From Tissierella sp. Yu-01 (GTDB lineage: Bacteria; Bacillota; Clostridia; Tissierellales; Tissierellaceae): DNA of 64,000 nt. This document shows positions 10,465 to 18,418 of this stretch, in pieces. The stretch is from positions 2,256,566-2,320,565 of the forward strand of contig NZ_CP120677.1 in assembly GCF_029537395.1 (NCBI RefSeq), written 5' to 3'. The position numbers and the translations under genes are program-made. Numbering within the stretch: the stretch's first letter is position 1; each line of letters begins with the position of its first letter. The notes below the pieces were generated by a model. That model saw only the letters and a program-made list of their open reading frames with translations. It made no database searches and was not told the DNA's origin.

Positions 10465-11487
10465 ATGGCAAAGAAAAATAATGGTGGAATACAGGACTAT
10501 ATAGTAAGAGTTCTCAATGGTATGGCCCATGGTTTATTTTCTTCTTTATTAATAGGTTTAATAATTAAACAGATTGGTACTTTATTTGGAATTTCCATTT
10601 TAATTAACTTTGGAAATATTGCCCAGAAACTAATGGGACCTGCCATAGGTGCGGGAGTAGCATATAGTGTTGGAGCACCGACCTTAGGAATATTTGCTTC
10701 TGTAGCTGCTGGAGCCATTGGAGCAGGCAGTGTTTCCTTTGAAGGTGCAACTGCTATCATCAATACTGGAGAGCCAGTAGGAGCCTTTGTAGCTGCCCTG
10801 GCTGGAGCAGAAATTTCAAAGTTGATTAGTGGCAAGACAAAAATGGATATTGTATTGGTCCCAAGTACAACAATTATTGTGGGTGGGCTTGTAGGAAATT
10901 ATGTAGCACCATATATTTCATCTTTTATGACATACATTGGTAATTTTATAAATATGGCCACAGAGTTGCATCCAATTCCAATGGGAATAATAGTTTCTGC
11001 AGTTATGGGCATTGTATTGACTCTTCCAATTAGTTCTGCAGCCTTAGCTATATCATTGAAGTTGTCTGGCTTAGCAGCGGGAGCAGCTACTGTTGGTTGC
11101 GCAGCCAATATGATAGGTTTTGCAGTTGCATCTTATAGAGAAAATGGGTTTGGAGGTCTTATTGCCCAAGGATTAGGAACTTCAATGCTTCAGATTTCTA
11201 ATATAGTAAAAAATCCACTTATATGGATTCCTGCAATAGTTACATCGGCAATATTGGGACCTATTTCATCACAAGTCTTTAGAATGACCAGTAACAGTAT
11301 AGGTGCTGGAATGGGCACCAGTGGATTAGTAGGGCAATTTGCAATGGTAGATACCATGGGTGCAAGTCCAAGAACCTTTGTACTAATAATACTCTTACAT
11401 TTTGTTCTACCTGGGATAATATCATATTCTGTTTCTGAGTGGATGCGGAGTAAAGGCTTAATAAAAAATGGTGATATGAAACTTTAA
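10465..11487 (+). CDS. PTS-EIIC_2-type membrane protein, stand-alone
   Basis: A 340-residue, roughly ten-helix protein resembling the PTS_EIIC_2 family of stand-alone EIIC-like permeases. It has long glycine/alanine-rich helices and no EIIA or EIIB domain. It follows niaR by 12 bases, with its own AGAGGTG site, and no EIIA/EIIB gene is adjacent. The substrate is unknown. The NiaR pairing allows the guess that it moves a pyridine vitamin or related compound, but the characterised NiaR-regulated niacin transporters belong to other families, so this is inference only. Confidence 0.7.
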   Translation: MAKKNNGGIQDYIVRVLNGMAHGLFSSLLIGLIIKQIGTLFGISILINFGNIAQKLMGPAIGAGVAYSVGAPTLGIFASVAAGAIGAGSVSFEGATAIINTGEPVGAFVAALAGAEISKLISGKTKMDIVLVPSTTIIVGGLVGNYVAPYISSFMTYIGNFINMATELHPIPMGIIVSAVMGIVLTLPISSAALAISLKLSGLAAGAATVGCAANMIGFAVASYRENGFGGLIAQGLGTSMLQISNIVKNPLIWIPAIVTSAILGPISSQVFRMTSNSIGAGMGTSGLVGQFAMVDTMGASPRTFVLIILLHFVLPGIISYSVSEWMRSKGLIKNGDMKL

Positions 11488-11525
11488 TTATTGAGAAAAA
11501 ATGAGAACCACAATATGTAAAGAAA

Positions 11526-11556
11526 GATCATGTTTTAAAAACATGGTCTTTTTTTA
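11526..11556 (+). terminator. terminator after the niaR unit
   Basis: Hairpin AGATCATGTTTT / AAAACATGGTCT followed by seven T. It separates the niaR unit from the ars promoter. About 30 bases upstream (11493-11515) lies a stretch nearly identical to the leader of the glpA-like gene at 20187-20210. Confidence 0.85.
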
Positions 11557-11564
11557 TATTTATA

Positions 11565-11618
11565 TTGACTAAATAGATGAGTGTCTATATAATAAGAATA
11601 TAGAAAGTATCTATTTAG
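11565..11618 (+). promoter_or_regulatory. ars promoter 1 with ArsR-type operator
   Basis: A -35 TTGACT (11565-11570), 17-base spacer and -10 TATAAT (11588-11593). The inverted repeat CTAAATAGAT (11569-11578) / ATCTATTTAG (11609-11618) overlaps the promoter and lies just upstream of arsR. This is the usual autorepression layout for ArsR, released when arsenite binds. Confidence 0.8.
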
Positions 11619-11631
11619 GAGGTGAGAACAT

Positions 11632-11955
11632 ATGATAAATTACGAAGAAAGTGCAAAAGTACTTAAGGTATTATCAGATCAAAATAGATTGAAAATTATC
11701 GATATACTCTCCTGTGGTGAAAGATGTGCCTGTGATATATTAGAGTTTTTTGAATTTACTCAGCCGACCCTTTCGCATCATATGAAGGTATTAATGGATG
11801 CAGAACTTGTAAATATGAGGAAGGAAGGTTTATGGAGTTATTATTCTTTAAATAAACCAAAGTGTAATGAAATAATAATAACATTAATGAATGTCATCAA
11901 TGAGACAGAGGATTGTATTTGTAAGGAAATAGGAAGTAAGGAATGTAAACAATAA
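11632..11955 (+). CDS. arsR: ArsR-family arsenic-responsive repressor (first)
   Basis: A 107-residue SmtB/ArsR winged-helix protein. The recognition region reads TQPTLSHHMKVL, and the metal box ERCACDIL places cysteines at 32 and 34, the positions used for As(III) in alpha-3-type ArsR. It heads the arsRDA-acr3-arsC operon with an AGGAGGTGA site. An operator-like palindrome overlaps its promoter. A C-terminal CICKEIGSKEC adds cysteines that could give a third ligand. Confidence 0.93.
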   Translation: MINYEESAKVLKVLSDQNRLKIIDILSCGERCACDILEFFEFTQPTLSHHMKVLMDAELVNMRKEGLWSYYSLNKPKCNEIIITLMNVINETEDCICKEIGSKECKQ

Positions 11956-11975
11956 CTATATGAGGAGGTTTTATT

Positions 11976-12362
11976 ATGAAAAAAATGGTTATATTTGATC
12001 CAGCTATGTGTTGTTCAACAGGAGTTTGTGGGCCATCTGTTGATAAAAATCTACTAAGGGTGTCTACAGTCTTAAATAGACTGGAGAAAAAAGGGGTTAA
12101 GGTTGAAAGACACAATCTTTCAAATAATCCTAAGATATTTGTAGACAACAAGATAGTTAATAAACTATTAGTTGATGAAGGGGTAGATGTACTTCCGATT
12201 ACCATTGTAGATGGAGAAGTTGTAAAGACTAAGGAATATCCTACTAATGAAGAATTTGTTAAGCTTCTTGAAATACCAAAGGAATACATTATGTCAGAAT
12301 TGAAAGCTAAGAAAGAAAAGAAATCAAATAACGGGTGCTGTGGTGGTAGTGGCTGCTGCTAA
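11976..12362 (+). CDS. arsD: arsenite metallochaperone ArsD
   Basis: ArsD hands As(III) to the ArsA ATPase. The 128-residue protein has the essential cysteines C12, C13 and C18 in AMCCSTGVC, the thioredoxin-like fold typical of ArsD, and a C-terminal CCGGSGCC vicinal-cysteine tail also seen in other ArsD proteins. AGGAGG precedes the ATG. arsA starts 13 bases downstream. Confidence 0.95.
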   Translation: MKKMVIFDPAMCCSTGVCGPSVDKNLLRVSTVLNRLEKKGVKVERHNLSNNPKIFVDNKIVNKLLVDEGVDVLPITIVDGEVVKTKEYPTNEEFVKLLEIPKEYIMSELKAKKEKKSNNGCCGGSGCC

Positions 12363-12375
12363 AAGGAGGAGCAAT

Positions 12376-14121
12376 ATGTATAAAAACTTTGATTTGAAAG
12401 ATATTGATTTAACTAAATACTTATTTTTCACAGGTAAAGGTGGAGTAGGTAAAACATCTACAGCTTGTGCTATAGCTGTTGCACTAGCAGATAACGGAAA
12501 AAAGATAATGCTTGTAAGTACAGACCCGGCTTCAAATCTTCAAGATGTATTTGACACTGAATTAGATAACAAGGGAGTACAAATTAAGGATGTACCTAAT
12601 CTTACAGTTGCTAATTTTGAACCTGAAGCTGCAGCGAAAGAGTATAAAGAAAGTGTAATAGCGCCATATAGAGGAAAGCTTCCTGATGTTGTTATAGAAA
12701 ACATGGAAGAACAACTATCAGGTTCATGTACAGTTGAAATTGCAGCCTTTAATGAATTCTCAGGTTTTATAACAGATAAAAAGGCAGCAGATGAATATGA
12801 CCATATTATCTTTGATACGGCACCTACAGGACATACTTTAAGAATGCTTCAATTACCATCAGCATGGACTAATTTCATAAGCGAAAGTACTCATGGTGCA
12901 TCCTGTTTAGGTCAACTTTCAGGCCTAGAGGATAAAAAGGATATATATATAAATGCAGTAGAAAACTTGGCAGACGGAGATAAGACTACTTTGATACTTA
13001 TATCACGTCCAGTGTCATCAGCATTAATAGAGGCTGAAAGAGCGTCTATTGAACTTCAAGAAATTGGGGTTAAAAATCAGCTTTTAGTAGTTAATGGAGT
13101 TCTACAAAGTCATGATGATGATTTATCTAATGAAATCTATAATAAACAGCAAGAAACATTAAGTAATATTCCAGCAGGTTTAAAGAATCTAGAAACCTTT
13201 GAAATTCCTTTAAGACCTTATAATATCACTGGTATTGAGAATGTCAGATCTTTCTTTAATAGTGGGGATGTTAAATATATAGATGAAAATTTAGAAATTA
13301 AAGATACTGTGAGCCTTAGTAAAGTAGTAGATGACCTTTATGAATCAGATAAAAAAGTAATATTTACAATGGGTAAAGGTGGGGTCGGTAAGACAACTAT
13401 AGCTGCAACAATAGCCATGGAATTAGCAAAGAGAGGAAAAAATGTACATCTTACTACTACTGACCCTGCTGCTCATTTAAAGTTTGTCATAGATGAAAGT
13501 TTCGGAATTACAGTAAGCCGAATTGACGAAAAAAAGGAATTAGAAAAATATCAAGAAGAAGTATTAAGTAAAGCAAGAGAATCAAATATGTCTGGCGATG
13601 ATATTGCTTATATAGAAGAGGATTTAAGAAGCCCTTGTACACAGGAAATAGCAGTATTCAGAGCCTTTGCTGAGATTGTTGAGCGTTCCAAGGATGAAGT
13701 AGTGGTAATTGATACAGCCCCTACTGGTCACACTTTATTACTACTTGAATCAACACAAAGTTATAATAAGGAAATAGCACGTACACAGGGAGATGTACCA
13801 GAATCAGTTAAGGAATTATTGCCTAAACTTAAGGATGATAAATTAACTGAAGTATTAATAATTACATTGCCAGAAGCTACTCCTTATTATGAAGCCAAAA
13901 GGCTTCAAGAAGACCTTGAAAGAGCGGGGATATTCAGTAAATGGTGGATAATTAACTCCAGCTTCTATGCTACAAGTACAACAAATGAAATATTAAAGGC
14001 CAAAGCAGCTAATGAGGTTGAATGGATAAATAAAATATTTGATGTAGCAGAAGGAAATGCGGCTCTAATTAAATGGAGTTCTGAGGATTTAAAAGGTGAA
14101 AAGCTAAGTACATTATTATAA
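12376..14121 (+). CDS. arsA: arsenite-stimulated ATPase ArsA
   Basis: The cytosolic ATPase that energises arsenite export, 581 residues, made of two homologous halves. Each half has a deviant Walker A: GKGGVGKTSTA near residue 18 and GKGGVGKTTIA near residue 333. Each also has the DTAPTGHTL signal sequence. Metal-site cysteines lie in LSGSCTVE and RSPCTQE. The ATG at 12376 has AAAGGAGGA in front; an upstream in-frame start inside arsD is less likely. In operons with Acr3, ArsA is thought to convert the secondary carrier into an ATP-driven pump. Confidence 0.95.
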   Translation: MYKNFDLKDIDLTKYLFFTGKGGVGKTSTACAIAVALADNGKKIMLVSTDPASNLQDVFDTELDNKGVQIKDVPNLTVANFEPEAAAKEYKESVIAPYRGKLPDVVIENMEEQLSGSCTVEIAAFNEFSGFITDKKAADEYDHIIFDTAPTGHTLRMLQLPSAWTNFISESTHGASCLGQLSGLEDKKDIYINAVENLADGDKTTLILISRPVSSALIEAERASIELQEIGVKNQLLVVNGVLQSHDDDLSNEIYNKQQETLSNIPAGLKNLETFEIPLRPYNITGIENVRSFFNSGDVKYIDENLEIKDTVSLSKVVDDLYESDKKVIFTMGKGGVGKTTIAATIAMELAKRGKNVHLTTTDPAAHLKFVIDESFGITVSRIDEKKELEKYQEEVLSKARESNMSGDDIAYIEEDLRSPCTQEIAVFRAFAEIVERSKDEVVVIDTAPTGHTLLLLESTQSYNKEIARTQGDVPESVKELLPKLKDDKLTEVLIITLPEATPYYEAKRLQEDLERAGIFSKWWIINSSFYATSTTNEILKAKAANEVEWINKIFDVAEGNAALIKWSSEDLKGEKLSTLL

Positions 14122-14133
14122 TTTAATATAAAT

Positions 14134-14171
14134 CTTAGGAGGCAAATGCGGTTAATATTTTGCTTCCTAAG
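14134..14171 (+). other. intercistronic hairpin between arsA and acr3
   Basis: Arms CTTAGGAGGCAAA / TTTGCTTCCTAAG with one G-U pair and no T-run after it. It looks like an mRNA stability or processing hairpin rather than a terminator. Similar hairpins lie between acr3 and arsC (15276-15294) and after arsC (15723-15742). Confidence 0.6.
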
Positions 14172-14215
14172 AGTATAAAGATAGAAAAAAATAATTTAAA
14201 AGGTGGAATAAAAAT

Positions 14216-15268
14216 ATGTCCAAGGAAAAATTACCTTCAGGTATTGGATTTTTTGAGAAATACCTTACAGTATGGGTTGCTTTATGTATGGTGGTTGGAG
14301 TATTAATAGGTGTATACCTACCAGGTATTCCAGCGTTTTTAAATAATTTTGAGTATTATAACGTGTCTATACCTGTTGCAATATTAATTTGGTTGATGAT
14401 ATATCCAATGATGCTTAAAGTTGATTTTAATAGTGTAAAAAAAGTAGGAGAAAATCCTAGAGGTCTTATAGTTACATGGGTTACAAATTGGTTAATCAAG
14501 CCTTTCTCCATGTATGCTATAGCATATTTTTTCTTCTTTGTAGTATTTAAGAATTTTATATCTCCTGAATTAGCAAAGGATTACTTGGCAGGAGCAGTTC
14601 TATTAGGAGCAGCACCTTGTACAGCTATGGTATTCGTATGGAGTCATTTAACAAAAGGAAATCCAGGTTATACACTTGTTCAAGTTGCAACAAATGACTT
14701 AATAATATTAGTTGCTTTTGTTCCTATAGTTGGTCTTTTATTAGGAGTAAGTGGATTTGCAATACCTTGGGGGACATTGTTCTTGTCCGTTATTTTATTT
14801 GTTGTAGTTCCATTGGCAGCAGGCATAATATCTAGAAATGTAATTACTAAAAATAAAGGACTAGAGTATTTCGAAAAAGAATATATACCTAAATTCAGCA
14901 ATGTAACTACAATTGGACTTTTATTAACATTAATAATATTATTCTCTTTCCAAGGTCAAACAATAATAGATAATCCACAGGATATATTGTTAATAGCCAT
15001 ACCGTTGACAATTCAGACATTCCTTATATTCTTTATTGCATACCTTTGGTCTAAAGCATGGAAACTTTCATTTGAAGTTGCTGCACCAGCGGGTATGATA
15101 GGAGCCTCAAATTTCTTTGAGCTTGCTGTAGCTGTGGCAATTTCATTGTTTGGATTACAATCAGGAGCAGCATTAGCAACAGTAGTTGGTGTACTCACAG
15201 AGGTGCCTATTATGCTTACCTTAGTTAAGATAGCAAATAATACTAAGCATTGGTTCCCAAGTAAGTAG
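14216..15268 (+). CDS. acr3: ACR3-family arsenite efflux permease
   Basis: A 350-residue, ten-helix carrier that exports As(III) from the cytoplasm. The family's conserved cysteine in helix 4 is present in GAAPCTAMVFVWS, with the following THLTKGNP-like loop, and the conserved glutamate of helix 9 in SNFFELAVAVA. It sits downstream of arsD-arsA and upstream of arsC. An AAAGGTGG site lies eight bases before the ATG. Confidence 0.95.
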   Translation: MSKEKLPSGIGFFEKYLTVWVALCMVVGVLIGVYLPGIPAFLNNFEYYNVSIPVAILIWLMIYPMMLKVDFNSVKKVGENPRGLIVTWVTNWLIKPFSMYAIAYFFFFVVFKNFISPELAKDYLAGAVLLGAAPCTAMVFVWSHLTKGNPGYTLVQVATNDLIILVAFVPIVGLLLGVSGFAIPWGTLFLSVILFVVVPLAAGIISRNVITKNKGLEYFEKEYIPKFSNVTTIGLLLTLIILFSFQGQTIIDNPQDILLIAIPLTIQTFLIFFIAYLWSKAWKLSFEVAAPAGMIGASNFFELAVAVAISLFGLQSGAALATVVGVLTEVPIMLTLVKIANNTKHWFPSK

Positions 15269-15275
15269 GATGTAG

Positions 15276-15294
15276 GGGAGGTCTAAGACCTCCT
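15276..15294 (+). other. intercistronic hairpin between acr3 and arsC
   Basis: GGGAGGTC / GACCTCCT arms around a short loop, with no T-run. It lies 10-30 bases before the arsC ribosome site, so it may affect relative expression of arsC. Confidence 0.5.
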
Positions 15295-15314
15295 GATGAA
15301 ACGGAGGATTTCAA

Positions 15315-15716
15315 ATGAAAAGAAAGGTAGCATTTATATGTGTTCATAACTCATGTCGTTCACAGATGGCAGAGGGGTGGGCTAAAAAATTAGGCAGTGA
15401 TGTTTTAGAAGTTTATTCTGCAGGTACAGAAAATTACCATGAAGTAAAGCCTTTAGCTGTTCAAGTAATGGAAGAATCAGGAGTCGATATGAGTGGTCAT
15501 ACTCCCAAACTTCTAACTGATATTCCTGAAGAAGTAGATATATTAATTACTATGGGCTGTAATGTAGTTTGTCCGTTTGTACCAAATAGTCATAGTGAAG
15601 ACTGGGGTCTAGATGATCCTTCAGGTGGACCAATAGAAGGTTATATAGAGACAAGGGATTTAATCAAGGAAAAGGTTGAAGATTTAATAAAGAGAGTAAA
15701 GAATAACAAAATCTAG
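15315..15716 (+). CDS. arsC: arsenate reductase, low-molecular-weight phosphatase type
   Basis: Reduces As(V) to As(III) so that Acr3 can expel it. The 133-residue protein has the PTPase P-loop C-x5-R at C9-R15 (CVHNSCRSQ), a pair of resolving cysteines in MGCNVVCP near 80-86, and the DDPSGG segment. Thioredoxin is the usual electron donor for this class. It is last in the arsRDA-acr3-arsC unit. Confidence 0.94.
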   Translation: MKRKVAFICVHNSCRSQMAEGWAKKLGSDVLEVYSAGTENYHEVKPLAVQVMEESGVDMSGHTPKLLTDIPEEVDILITMGCNVVCPFVPNSHSEDWGLDDPSGGPIEGYIETRDLIKEKVEDLIKRVKNNKI

Positions 15717-15912
15717 TTATGAAGAGGGTAGCAATACCCTCTCCTACATATTATTTAGGAGATTACAACGACAAATAAGATTATAGCTTAGGAACAGAGC
15801 GGCTACCTGTTAAGAAAGTTTTGATTATGAATTAAATGGTGGTTGTGCTTGTATGCTAAAGTCTAAGAAATAATAAAGTAGATGAATTTTTATTTAGAGT
15901 GGGGGGATATGT
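15717..15912. other. gap between arsC and arsN1
   Basis: A hairpin AGAGGGTA / TACCCTCT lies at 15723-15742 just after arsC. The rest has no intact reading frame. Short open stretches ending around 15870 could be remnants of a lost cysteine-containing gene, but nothing recognisable remains. Confidence 0.4.
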
Positions 15913-16407
15913 ATGGAGTATAAGGTAAGAGAAGCAAATATTTTGGATATACCATATTTAACAAATATATATAATCAAGGTATTGAGGACAGGATTGCAA
16001 CTTTGGAAACTAGATTAAGAGAAAATAGCGAAATGGAAGAGTGGTTTACTAGTAGAGGCGAAAGGTATAAAGTTATAGTTATTGAAGACAACAAAGGTAT
16101 AGTTATTGGATGGGCATCGATAAACGTATTTAATTCTAGGTGCTGTTATAATGGTGTTGGAGATATATCAATTTATATAAATAGGAATATGAGGGGAAAA
16201 GGATTAGGCAATATACTGCTCAACAGCCTCTTTAATATAGCCAAGCAACAAGATTTTCATAAACTTGTTTTAAGTACTTTTGAGTTTAATGATGTAGGCA
16301 AAAGACTATATAAAAGGTTAGGTTTTAGAGAAGTTGGTACGTATATAAATCAAGGTATACTTGATGGTAAGTTTGTAAATATAACTATTATGGAGAAACT
16401 TTTATAG
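15913..16407 (+). CDS. arsN1: ArsN1-like GNAT N-acetyltransferase
   Basis: A 164-residue acetyltransferase of the phosphinothricin acetyltransferase group. Its start (IYNQGIEDRIATLET) matches the pattern of ArsN1 proteins found in ars clusters. The acetyl-CoA loop is MRGKGLGN, followed by FNDVGKRLYKRLGF. Characterised ArsN1 enzymes acetylate the alpha-amino group of arsinothricin; activity on phosphinothricin-like compounds is possible. The start has a GGGGGGAT site. Position between two ars blocks supports the arsenic role, and the exact substrate is inferred. Confidence 0.82.
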   Translation: MEYKVREANILDIPYLTNIYNQGIEDRIATLETRLRENSEMEEWFTSRGERYKVIVIEDNKGIVIGWASINVFNSRCCYNGVGDISIYINRNMRGKGLGNILLNSLFNIAKQQDFHKLVLSTFEFNDVGKRLYKRLGFREVGTYINQGILDGKFVNITIMEKLL

Positions 16408-16442
16408 CAGTATTTTAAGTAAACTCTTTTTTTCTCCACTAC

Positions 16443-16495
16443 ATTGACAATTATCTATGTCTAGGGATATAATGAATACATAGATAATTGTCAAT
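16443..16495 (+). promoter_or_regulatory. ars promoter 2 with perfect 18-bp ArsR operator
   Basis: A -35 TTGACA (16444-16449), 18-base spacer and -10 TATAAT (16468-16473). The perfect inverted repeat ATTGACAATTATCTATGT (16443-16460) / ACATAGATAATTGTCAAT (16478-16495) places one arm over the -35 and the other just past the -10. ArsR2, encoded next, is the obvious ligand. The arsP promoter at 18421 carries the same left arm. Confidence 0.88.
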
Positions 16496-16521
16496 ATGTA
16501 CATAACAAAGGAAGTGATAAT

Positions 16522-16809
16522 TTGGATAAGGATTTCAGTAAATACATCTTATTATTTAAAGCGCTGTCAGATGAAACGAGAATTAAAATAGTATTTATGT
16601 TGTCTCATGGAGAACTTTGTGCCTGTGATATACTAGAGGAATTTAACATTACTCAACCTACTCTTTCATATCATATGAAAAACCTTACTGAAAGTGGTCT
16701 AGTTGATTCACGAAAGGAAGGTGTATGGATGAAATACTCAATTAACAAAGATGTATTAGAGTTATTGAAAAAATTAATTGATGAATTAGATTTAAATTTA
16801 TTAAAATAA
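16522..16809 (+). CDS. arsR: ArsR-family repressor (second)
   Basis: A 95-residue winged-helix repressor with the As(III) box ELCACDIL (cysteines 33 and 35) and recognition helix TQPTLSYHMKNL. It is a clear paralogue of the ArsR at 11632. It starts with TTG after GGAAGTGAT. It heads the arsM unit and has a perfect palindromic operator over its promoter, different in sequence from that of the first ArsR. It therefore probably runs its own regulon, including arsP. Confidence 0.92.
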   Translation: MDKDFSKYILLFKALSDETRIKIVFMLSHGELCACDILEEFNITQPTLSYHMKNLTESGLVDSRKEGVWMKYSINKDVLELLKKLIDELDLNLLK

Positions 16810-16835
16810 AAATTTATATTCTGGAGGTCTTCTAA

Positions 16836-17630
16836 ATGAGAGATAAAGACAGAATTAGGAAACATGTACGTAGGAACTATGGTAATATTGCTTCTAAAGG
16901 TTCAGTAGAGGGATGTTGTTCGGGTGGCTGCAGTTGTAACGGTGAACTAACTGATATACGTCAAACATCTGTAAAAATTGGATATGCAGAAGAAGATCTT
17001 GTTAATGTGCCTGCAGGATCTAATATGGGACTTGGTTGTGGAAACCCAATAGCTATAGCTAATCTTAAAGAAGGTGAAATAGTTCTAGATCTTGGATGCG
17101 GTGGTGGTTTTGACTGTTTTCTTGCAAATAAAAAGGTTGGTGAAACAGGCTTAGTTATAGGTGTAGATATGACTTTTGATATGATTTCATTAGCAAGAAA
17201 GAATGCAGAAGAAGATGGTTATACCAATGTGGAATTCAGATTAGGTGAGATAGAGCATTTACCTGTAGCAGATGAATCCATAGATGTTATTATTTCAAAT
17301 TGTGTGATTAATTTATCACCTGAAAAAGAAAAGGTATTTCAAGATGCATATAGAGTTCTTAAACCAGGTGGAAGACTTTCAATATCAGATGTTGTAGCTA
17401 CAGCAGAATTGCCTGAGGATATTAAAATGGATTTATCACTGATGACAGGTTGTATTGCAGGTGCTGAGTATGTTGAAGATATCAGGAAAATCATGGAGGA
17501 AGCTGGTTTTAATAATATAAAACTTACACCTAAAGATAATGGTAAAGAGATAGTTAAGTCTTGGGTGCCTGATAGAAATGTAGAAGATTATGTGACTTCA
17601 TATATTATTGAAGCATCAAAGCAGAAATAG
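16836..17630 (+). CDS. arsM: As(III) S-adenosylmethionine methyltransferase
   Basis: Methylates arsenite to mono-, di- or trimethyl species using SAM and thiols. The 264-residue protein has the SAM motif LDLGCGGGFDC and the conserved arsenic cysteines in GLGCGNP, SNCVINLS and MTGCIAGA. An N-terminal CCSGGCSC cluster is typical of bacterial ArsM. It follows arsR2 by 26 bases. In an anaerobe the trivalent methyl product is toxic and stable, which fits the downstream ArsP exporter. Confidence 0.95.
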   Translation: MRDKDRIRKHVRRNYGNIASKGSVEGCCSGGCSCNGELTDIRQTSVKIGYAEEDLVNVPAGSNMGLGCGNPIAIANLKEGEIVLDLGCGGGFDCFLANKKVGETGLVIGVDMTFDMISLARKNAEEDGYTNVEFRLGEIEHLPVADESIDVIISNCVINLSPEKEKVFQDAYRVLKPGGRLSISDVVATAELPEDIKMDLSLMTGCIAGAEYVEDIRKIMEEAGFNNIKLTPKDNGKEIVKSWVPDRNVEDYVTSYIIEASKQK

Positions 17631-17792
17631 TTTACCTTAAAGTGTCAAAATTCATAAATTAACATAAAAAGACCAATTGTTAATAGCTATAGGCAGAACT
17701 ACAAACTCTGATAATGTAAACTGGAAAAGGTAGGAGTAATAGTAAGCTGAGATTATTTAAGAGGCAACTTTAGCAATGCAATTTTATCTTAC

Positions 17793-17829
17793 AAACACTG
17801 ATATATCAAACACTGATATATCAAACACT
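17793..17829 (+). repeat. 15-bp direct repeat (2.5 copies) with palindromic core
   Basis: The unit AAACACTGATATATC occurs twice in full and once as AAACACTA, directly before the ribosome site of the metallochaperone-like gene. Each full unit plus the next base contains the palindrome TGATATATCA, giving two operator-like sites exactly 15 bases apart. Confidence 0.75.
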
Positions 17830-17849
17830 ATACAAGAGGGAGTCAATCA

Positions 17850-18254
17850 ATGAAAATAAAAGAAGAATTTAGTTTTGAAAGTAAATCTTGCTGTGGGGGT
17901 AAAACAGAATCTGCTAGTATGGTAGGAAAAAATACTTTTTGCCCTGTGTGTAGAGAAGAAGGCGAACATGTAAAAAACATAACAGTTAAGCATATGGTAA
18001 ATGATAAGGTTAAAAAACATGTTGGACATAATGACTATTATTTATGCATGAACGAAGTTTGCTCTGTTGTATATTATAGTCAAGAATCTGATAATAGATT
18101 TGATAAAAATGATGCTGTTGTTAATAAAGGAGCAAAAAAAATGAAGGATATAATAGTATTAACGGGTGCAATGAAGAATGGTAAATGTGAAACTAATAAC
18201 CCTTTAGGAAAATGCTGTAGTCCAATTATACAAGAAGCAATAAAAAAGGTTTAG
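17850..18254 (+). CDS. CopZ-like [2Fe-2S] metallochaperone homologue, internally shortened
   Basis: A 134-residue cysteine-rich protein. The N-terminal half (CPVCREEG...ITVKHMV...YYLCMNEVCSVVYY) resembles the zinc-binding domain of Archaeoglobus-type CopZ proteins. The C-terminal part (GAMKNGKCETNNPLGKCC) resembles the end of their Bfd-like [2Fe-2S] domain. The usual linker and the C-x-C pair starting the Bfd domain appear to be missing between residues about 75 and 90, so the cluster may not form. There is no frameshift. It sits between arsM and arsP and could bind arsenic or a metal. The deletion is inferred from family memory. Confidence 0.6.
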   Translation: MKIKEEFSFESKSCCGGKTESASMVGKNTFCPVCREEGEHVKNITVKHMVNDKVKKHVGHNDYYLCMNEVCSVVYYSQESDNRFDKNDAVVNKGAKKMKDIIVLTGAMKNGKCETNNPLGKCCSPIIQEAIKKV

Positions 18255-18380
18255 AGATAAAAGAAAAATCTATATAAGTATAAGATTGATTATTCTTATT
18301 TTATGCAATAAAATTAGCCAGAATTATAATGTTTACCAAGTTCAAAAATGAGAATTAACTATTGAAAGCTATTCACTAAT

Positions 18381-18409
18381 AATAAGTTCATTTGAACTTA
18401 TTATTTTTT
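18381..18409 (+). terminator. terminator before the arsP promoter
   Basis: Perfect arms AATAAGTTCA / TGAACTTATT around TT, followed by TATTTTTT. It ends the arsM-metallochaperone block. Confidence 0.85.
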
Positions 18410-18418
18410 CAACGATTA

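Noticed and set aside
12340-12375. longer start for arsA
   Set aside because: It would begin inside arsD with a poly-valine/alanine lead; ATG 12376 has an ideal ribosome site.
17793-17829. CRISPR-like array
   Set aside because: The 15-bp units are contiguous without spacers and are only 2.5 copies; no cas genes.
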